9,067 bases of DNA. Origin: Nitrososphaeraceae archaeon. Its GTDB lineage: Archaea; Thermoproteota; Nitrososphaeria; Nitrososphaerales; Nitrososphaeraceae. The translations under genes were made by a program, and so were the position numbers. Position 1 is the stretch's first letter; the number at the start of each line of letters is the position of its first letter. The DNA is taken from positions 1 through 9,067 of the forward strand of contig JAICHH010000065.1 of NCBI GenBank assembly GCA_025922715.1, read 5' to 3'. Positions 6,690 to 9,067 of this stretch are shown piece after piece. The notes under the pieces were generated by a model. That model worked only from the letters and a program-made list of their open reading frames with translations, searched no databases and had not been told where the DNA came from.

Positions 6690-7358
6690 ATGCAACATGC
6701 TAGCGACCCATCATTAGATATCTTACCAAATACAGTAAGATCCTTACCAAATATAGTAAGATTTTCCTTACCAAGGAAACGCTCTACCAGGCTGAGCTAC
6801 CAAGACACCAACACAATCTGCAATTTCGACAATGAGTTTTGGAATAACTTTGAAGAATACCTTAATAATATTTATAGGAAAAGTAGTGTGAAATATAGAT
6901 ACTTATACGCAAAACAATATTATCGAATTCTATTGGAAGGTAATGCACAATCTCTGATTGTATTATCTATTAGTAAAAGATTACAGGTAATGAAATCACT
7001 GTCTGTTTTATCAAAGTTTATGGGATGTTATGATAACTGGAAGAATATCAAAGATAGGTATCAGTTGAAGTGGTCTAATGAGAATTCGGTAGAGACCTTC
7101 AAGAAAATCATCAATGAAGGTAACAGTTTTGATAATTTATTAGAATGGCTTAAAACTACATCTTCCCAGATATCAGAAGCTCATAGAAATATTCTCTTTT
7201 ATTGCAGCTTAACAGGCCTAAGACCAGATGAAGCTTGCCAGTCTATAAAATTAGTAAAAGAAAATATCACTAGCTACCAAGACAAAGACAAAATGATTCT
7301 AAAGCATTTTGAATTTCCTGAAATAAACAGATATTATAAAGGAATTATTATGCAATGA
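6690..7358 (+). CDS. Archaeal tyrosine recombinase (integrase), truncated
   Basis: The frame is open from within the tRNA, but ATG 6690, 27 bp past the tRNA, is the first sensible start and gives 222 residues; a TTG at 6621 would lie inside the anticodon loop. Residues 43-125 look like the helical core-binding domain (FDNEFWNNFEEYLNNIYRKS onward). The catalytic domain begins with ILFYCSLTGLRPDEACQSIKLV, where R178 of GLRPDEA is the first catalytic arginine. The family continues with a Lys, an HxxR box and the tyrosine nucleophile, but here the frame ends soon after HFEFPEI, so those are missing. The protein is probably inactive as a recombinase, or is a fragment. Residues 13-39 are encoded by anticodon-like repeats and the inverted tRNA half (LPNTVRS, LPNIVRF, SLPRKRSTRLSYQ). 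No ribosome-binding site or own TATA box is evident. Confidence 0.75.
   Translation: MQHASDPSLDILPNTVRSLPNIVRFSLPRKRSTRLSYQDTNTICNFDNEFWNNFEEYLNNIYRKSSVKYRYLYAKQYYRILLEGNAQSLIVLSISKRLQVMKSLSVLSKFMGCYDNWKNIKDRYQLKWSNENSVETFKKIINEGNSFDNLLEWLKTTSSQISEAHRNILFYCSLTGLRPDEACQSIKLVKENITSYQDKDKMILKHFEFPEINRYYKGIIMQ
6720..6776. repeat. Anticodon-arm-like repeats, possible integrase sites
   Basis: CTTACCAAATACAGTAAG (6722-6739) and CTTACCAAATATAGTAAG (6743-6760) differ at one base and are each dyads with CTTAC/GTAAG arms. A third CTTACCAA begins at 6767 inside the inverted tRNA copy. The spacings are 21 and 24 bp, about two helical turns, so they face the same side of the helix. TCCTTACCAA of the second and third units is the reverse complement of the anticodon region TTGGTAAGGA (6621-6630). 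They are good candidates for recombinase binding sites; this role is inferred. Confidence 0.6.
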
Positions 7359-7733
7359 TAATACGAAAAAAATTACAAAAAGAAGTATATATAAAATTTA
7401 GAGTTTGAATGCTTAAAATATAGATTCTAAATATTTATTATATAAAGAAGAGCAACAAACAATTTTCAAATTCTATGAAGGGGAAGAAATAAGGCAAAGA
7501 TACAATAAATACTTTAATATAACTATCATTATATTTTGAAAAAATACGAGTGGGAAATCTCAATCGATGAGAAGATTATACGAGTCTCTTATCATCTAAT
7601 TATATTCCATGGTTGCATTAATATTATACATTATTCTTGGATCTTTAGCAATTATATTGATTACCCATTTGGTATTCCAATAATATCATATTCATTTTAA
7701 TATACCATCTATTGATCCTCATTGTATTAAAAA
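7359..7733 (+). other. Gene-free stretch after the integrase, with a possible 24-codon membrane peptide
   Basis: About 375 bp in which no frame restores the HxxR and Tyr boxes of the integrase, so its C-terminal part is either deleted or decayed beyond recognition. Short readable pieces such as EEIRQRYNKYF (about 7485-7517) might be remnants, but I cannot align them confidently. ATG 7609 to TAA 7683 encodes 24 mostly hydrophobic residues (VALILYIILGSLAIILITH), one membrane span long; its reality is uncertain. Confidence 0.35.
7694..7706 (+). promoter_or_regulatory. TATA-like box of the HAD gene
   Basis: ATTTTAATATACC is centred about 33 bp before the ATG at 7734, in keeping with the near-leaderless spacing of the other genes here. 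Confidence 0.4.
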
Positions 7734-8417
7734 ATGAAGGGAATAATTTTTGATATGGATGGTGTTTTAATAGATGCAATGCCCTTTCATGCCGAAGCAA
7801 TGAAAATTGCGATAAAAGAAGAAACTAATTATGAAATAGACGAAAAAATCGTTTATCAATTAGAGGGTATGCCCTCAAATAACTTGATAAAGGAGATATT
7901 TAAAAAATATAATATAAATAAAGAACTAGATCACAAATTAGTAGAGAAGATAAGCGAACGAAAGAAACAGCTATTTAAAGAAATTGAAGATACTCAACTT
8001 ATTGAAGGAGTGCGTGATCTTATAAAAGTGCTAAATGAATGTAAATGCTTAAAAGCAATTGTTACTGGTGCAGCAAAGAAAGAAATAGAATTAACCATCG
8101 ATAAAATGATTGGATTAAAGAATTTTGATGTAGTAGTTTCGGGTGATGATGTTGAGGCTGGAAAACCTGATTCTGCTCCATTTGTTGTAGCATTACAAAA
8201 AATGAATATAAAATCATCCGAATGTATAATAGTAGAAAATGCTCCTTTAGGAGTTGAAGCCGCGAATAAAGCAGGTATCAGATGCATTATAACACTTAAC
8301 AATACGCCACTTGATATTTCATCTGACTTTAATAACAGTATATCAAAAGAAACCCAAATCTTTAGAGATACTAAATCCACAATTGGTTTCTTAAGGAAGT
8401 GGTGTTGCAATAATTAA
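7734..8417 (+). CDS. HAD-family hydrolase, beta-phosphoglucomutase/phosphatase type
   Basis: A cytosolic haloacid dehalogenase superfamily enzyme that handles phosphate esters through an aspartyl-phosphate intermediate. Motif I is FDMDGVLID with nucleophile Asp7 and general acid/base Asp9. A helical C1 cap lies between about residues 15 and 85, characteristic of subfamily I (beta-phosphoglucomutase and phosphoglycolate phosphatase). Motif II is IVTGA (Thr111), motif III is GKPDSAPF (Lys144) and motif IV is IIVENAPLGVEAANKAGI (Glu168, Asn169). Motif IV more often reads ED or DD; Asn in the second place occurs in some relatives and need not abolish activity. At 227 residues it is full length. 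The substrate cannot be read from sequence: sugar phosphate phosphatase or phosphomutase are the main options. It stands alone, with a TATA-like box upstream and a hairpin plus T tracts downstream. Confidence 0.92.
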   Translation: MKGIIFDMDGVLIDAMPFHAEAMKIAIKEETNYEIDEKIVYQLEGMPSNNLIKEIFKKYNINKELDHKLVEKISERKKQLFKEIEDTQLIEGVRDLIKVLNECKCLKAIVTGAAKKEIELTIDKMIGLKNFDVVVSGDDVEAGKPDSAPFVVALQKMNIKSSECIIVENAPLGVEAANKAGIRCIITLNNTPLDISSDFNNSISKETQIFRDTKSTIGFLRKWCCNN

Positions 8418-8426
8418 CAATTTGTT

Positions 8427-8470
8427 AGAGAAAATCTTCTCTTCTGAAATTTTATATTTTTTCCTTTTTC
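8427..8470 (+). terminator. Hairpin and T tracts after the HAD gene
   Basis: AGAGAA and TTCTCT (8427-8442) pair around loop AATC, ten bases after the stop codon, followed by T-rich DNA with runs TTTT, TTTTTT and TTTTT up to 8469. Archaeal termination needs mainly the T tract, so this is a good terminator candidate. Confidence 0.5.
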
Positions 8471-8786
8471 AAGTTTAATCACTGATAGAATATTAATGAA
8501 AAAAATGATCTTGAAAGAATTTGTCATGGAAAGAATAATTTCTTTATAATAAAATCCTGATAAAGTGTAGTTTAATCATTTCATTGATAGATAATTAAAT
8601 ACTAAAATATTGATCATGGGGTTTATTTGCACGTGATTAGTTATGGCTAACTTATTGTAATAAATCTAATATGATGGTAATATTTATTTTCAATCTTTCC
8701 TAAATTTTAGCAAATAGTATATTCTGCACATTTAAAATTAATAGTTGATTTTACAAATTTATAGCAGTACTGAGAATAAGACTAGG
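8471..8786. other. Gene-free AT-rich stretch
   Basis: About 315 bp with no recognisable gene or RNA on either strand. It contains only chance-length frames, such as 17 codons from ATG 8496. Confidence 0.55.
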
Positions 8787-8957
8787 TTAATAATTATAAC
8801 TATTGCTTCTATAAGGTTTTGTCATCTCAACTACAATATCATAACAACTTTTGCAAACGATCTTATTTTTAAAAGTATTTTTTAATAACCTATTTCCATC
8901 TTTTTCATGACAATATATACATATATTATATTCAGTATTTTCGCTAGAACTTTTCAT
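8787..8957 (-). CDS. Small zinc-ribbon-like protein
   Basis: A 56-residue frame begins at ATG 8957 and ends with TAA at 8787. It has two Cys pairs, CIYC at 13-16 and CKSC at 35-38, spaced like a zinc ribbon (C-x2-C, 18 residues, C-x2-C) with a short acidic and polar N-terminus and a Tyr/Asn/Ser-rich tail. Such proteins often bind nucleic acid or form part of a larger complex, but no function can be assigned. The sequence CHEKDGNRLLKNTFKNKIVC resembles the turn between the two knuckles of a treble-clef or ribbon fold. A TTTAAATA element (8994-8987 on the minus strand) lies about 33 bp before the ATG, and a perfect 21-bp palindrome ends three bases before it. The Cys pattern in a 57-codon frame and the promoter-like context argue against chance. 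Confidence 0.65.
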   Translation of the reverse strand: MKSSSENTEYNICIYCHEKDGNRLLKNTFKNKIVCKSCYDIVVEMTKPYRSNSYNY

Positions 8958-8959
8958 GC

Positions 8960-8980
8960 TATATTATTAGTAATAATATA
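8960..8980. promoter_or_regulatory. Perfect 21-bp palindrome before the zinc-ribbon gene
   Basis: TATATTATTA (8960-8969) and TAATAATATA (8971-8980) are exact reverse complements around G8970. The palindrome lies between the TATTTAAA-type TATA element and the ATG at 8957, covering the expected start site. That is where a repressor operator would sit, and the small zinc protein might control itself. It is all A/T in the arms, so some of the symmetry could be compositional. Confidence 0.45.
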
Positions 8981-9067
8981 CTGTGCTATTTAAAATAATT
9001 ATTTTTATTTTTTGTATGTGGTGTTTTTCTTATTTTATTAATAATAAACATAGTTTGTGTATTATAG

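Larger units (their letters stand above)
6587..6808. repeat. Inverted duplication of the tRNA-Thr 5' half
   Basis: Bases 6591-6633 of the tRNA (nucleotides 3-45: most of the acceptor 5' strand, D arm and whole anticodon arm) recur exactly as reverse complement at 6762-6804, 43 of 43. Allowing one mismatch, the match grows to 46 of 47 (6587-6633 against 6762-6808) and takes in G1 and two flanking bases. The single mismatch is tRNA position 2 (C in the tRNA, T in the copy read on the minus strand). The copies are inverted and 128 bp apart, with the tRNA 3' half and the integrase start codon between them. The downstream copy is read in frame as part of the integrase. Confidence 0.97.

Noticed and set aside
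6720..6776. CRISPR array
   Set aside because: There are only two to three near-identical units, with almost no spacers between them and no cas genes nearby.
6589..7358. SSV-type integration junction (attL/attR with split integrase)
   Set aside because: Such junctions give direct repeats and a gene broken at the att core. Here the repeat is inverted and the frame runs straight through it. No direct copy of the tRNA 3' half was found in the window.
7994..8410. 138-codon open frame on the minus strand
   Set aside because: It is antisense to the HAD gene, whose motifs I to IV are all present; the antisense frame has no family features.
8496..8549. 17-codon frame beginning MKKMILKEFVMERI
   Set aside because: It is too short, has no TATA box at the right distance, and lies in a sequence where such frames are expected by chance.

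Overview
The window looks like AT-rich chromosomal DNA from an ammonia-oxidising archaeon (Nitrososphaerota/Thaumarchaeota), most likely a soil lineage of the Nitrososphaera/Nitrosocosmicus kind. The evidence is a transcription factor B gene, an archaeal-type tRNA-Thr with no encoded CCA, start codons sitting about 25-35 bp behind TATA-like boxes with almost no leader, an archaeal-type tyrosine integrase, and a block of housekeeping genes (CobD-like, aspartate-semialdehyde dehydrogenase, heme O synthase). The genus is inference.

Layout. 1-3047 is ordinary core genome. A CobD-like aminotransferase runs off the left edge on the minus strand. Divergent from it are asd and ctaB, followed by a small protein with one membrane span. 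3284-4075 (minus) encodes an unrecognised protein with a winged-helix-like N-terminus. 4112-4694 is mostly empty. At 4695-4871 lies a clearly recognisable but dead 4-oxalocrotonate tautomerase gene: its start codon is lost and a stop interrupts it. It is absent from a simple ORF list because no long ORF survives. 4941-5900 (minus) is a TFB paralogue with a good TATA box, followed by about 690 bp without a gene.

The accessory part is 6589-7733. tRNA-Thr(GGU) is followed 27 bp later by a truncated archaeal tyrosine-recombinase gene. The first 40 codons of that gene contain an inverted copy of the tRNA 5' half (43 bp perfect; 46 of 47 with one mismatch), preceded by two 20-21 bp repeats that echo the anticodon arm. 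A tRNA and its inverted half-copy thus flank a 128-bp segment, inside and next to a gene of the enzyme class that recombines tRNA sites. This is the most unusual structure in the window.

7734-8417 is a HAD-family phosphatase or phosphomutase, followed by a hairpin and T tract. At 8787-8957 (minus) there is a 56-residue zinc-ribbon-like protein, with a perfect 21-bp palindrome just before its start.

The genes do not form one pathway. CobD, Asd and CtaB belong to cobalamin, aspartate-family amino acid and respiratory heme synthesis. The right half mixes a transcription factor, a decayed gene and integration-related debris around a tRNA.
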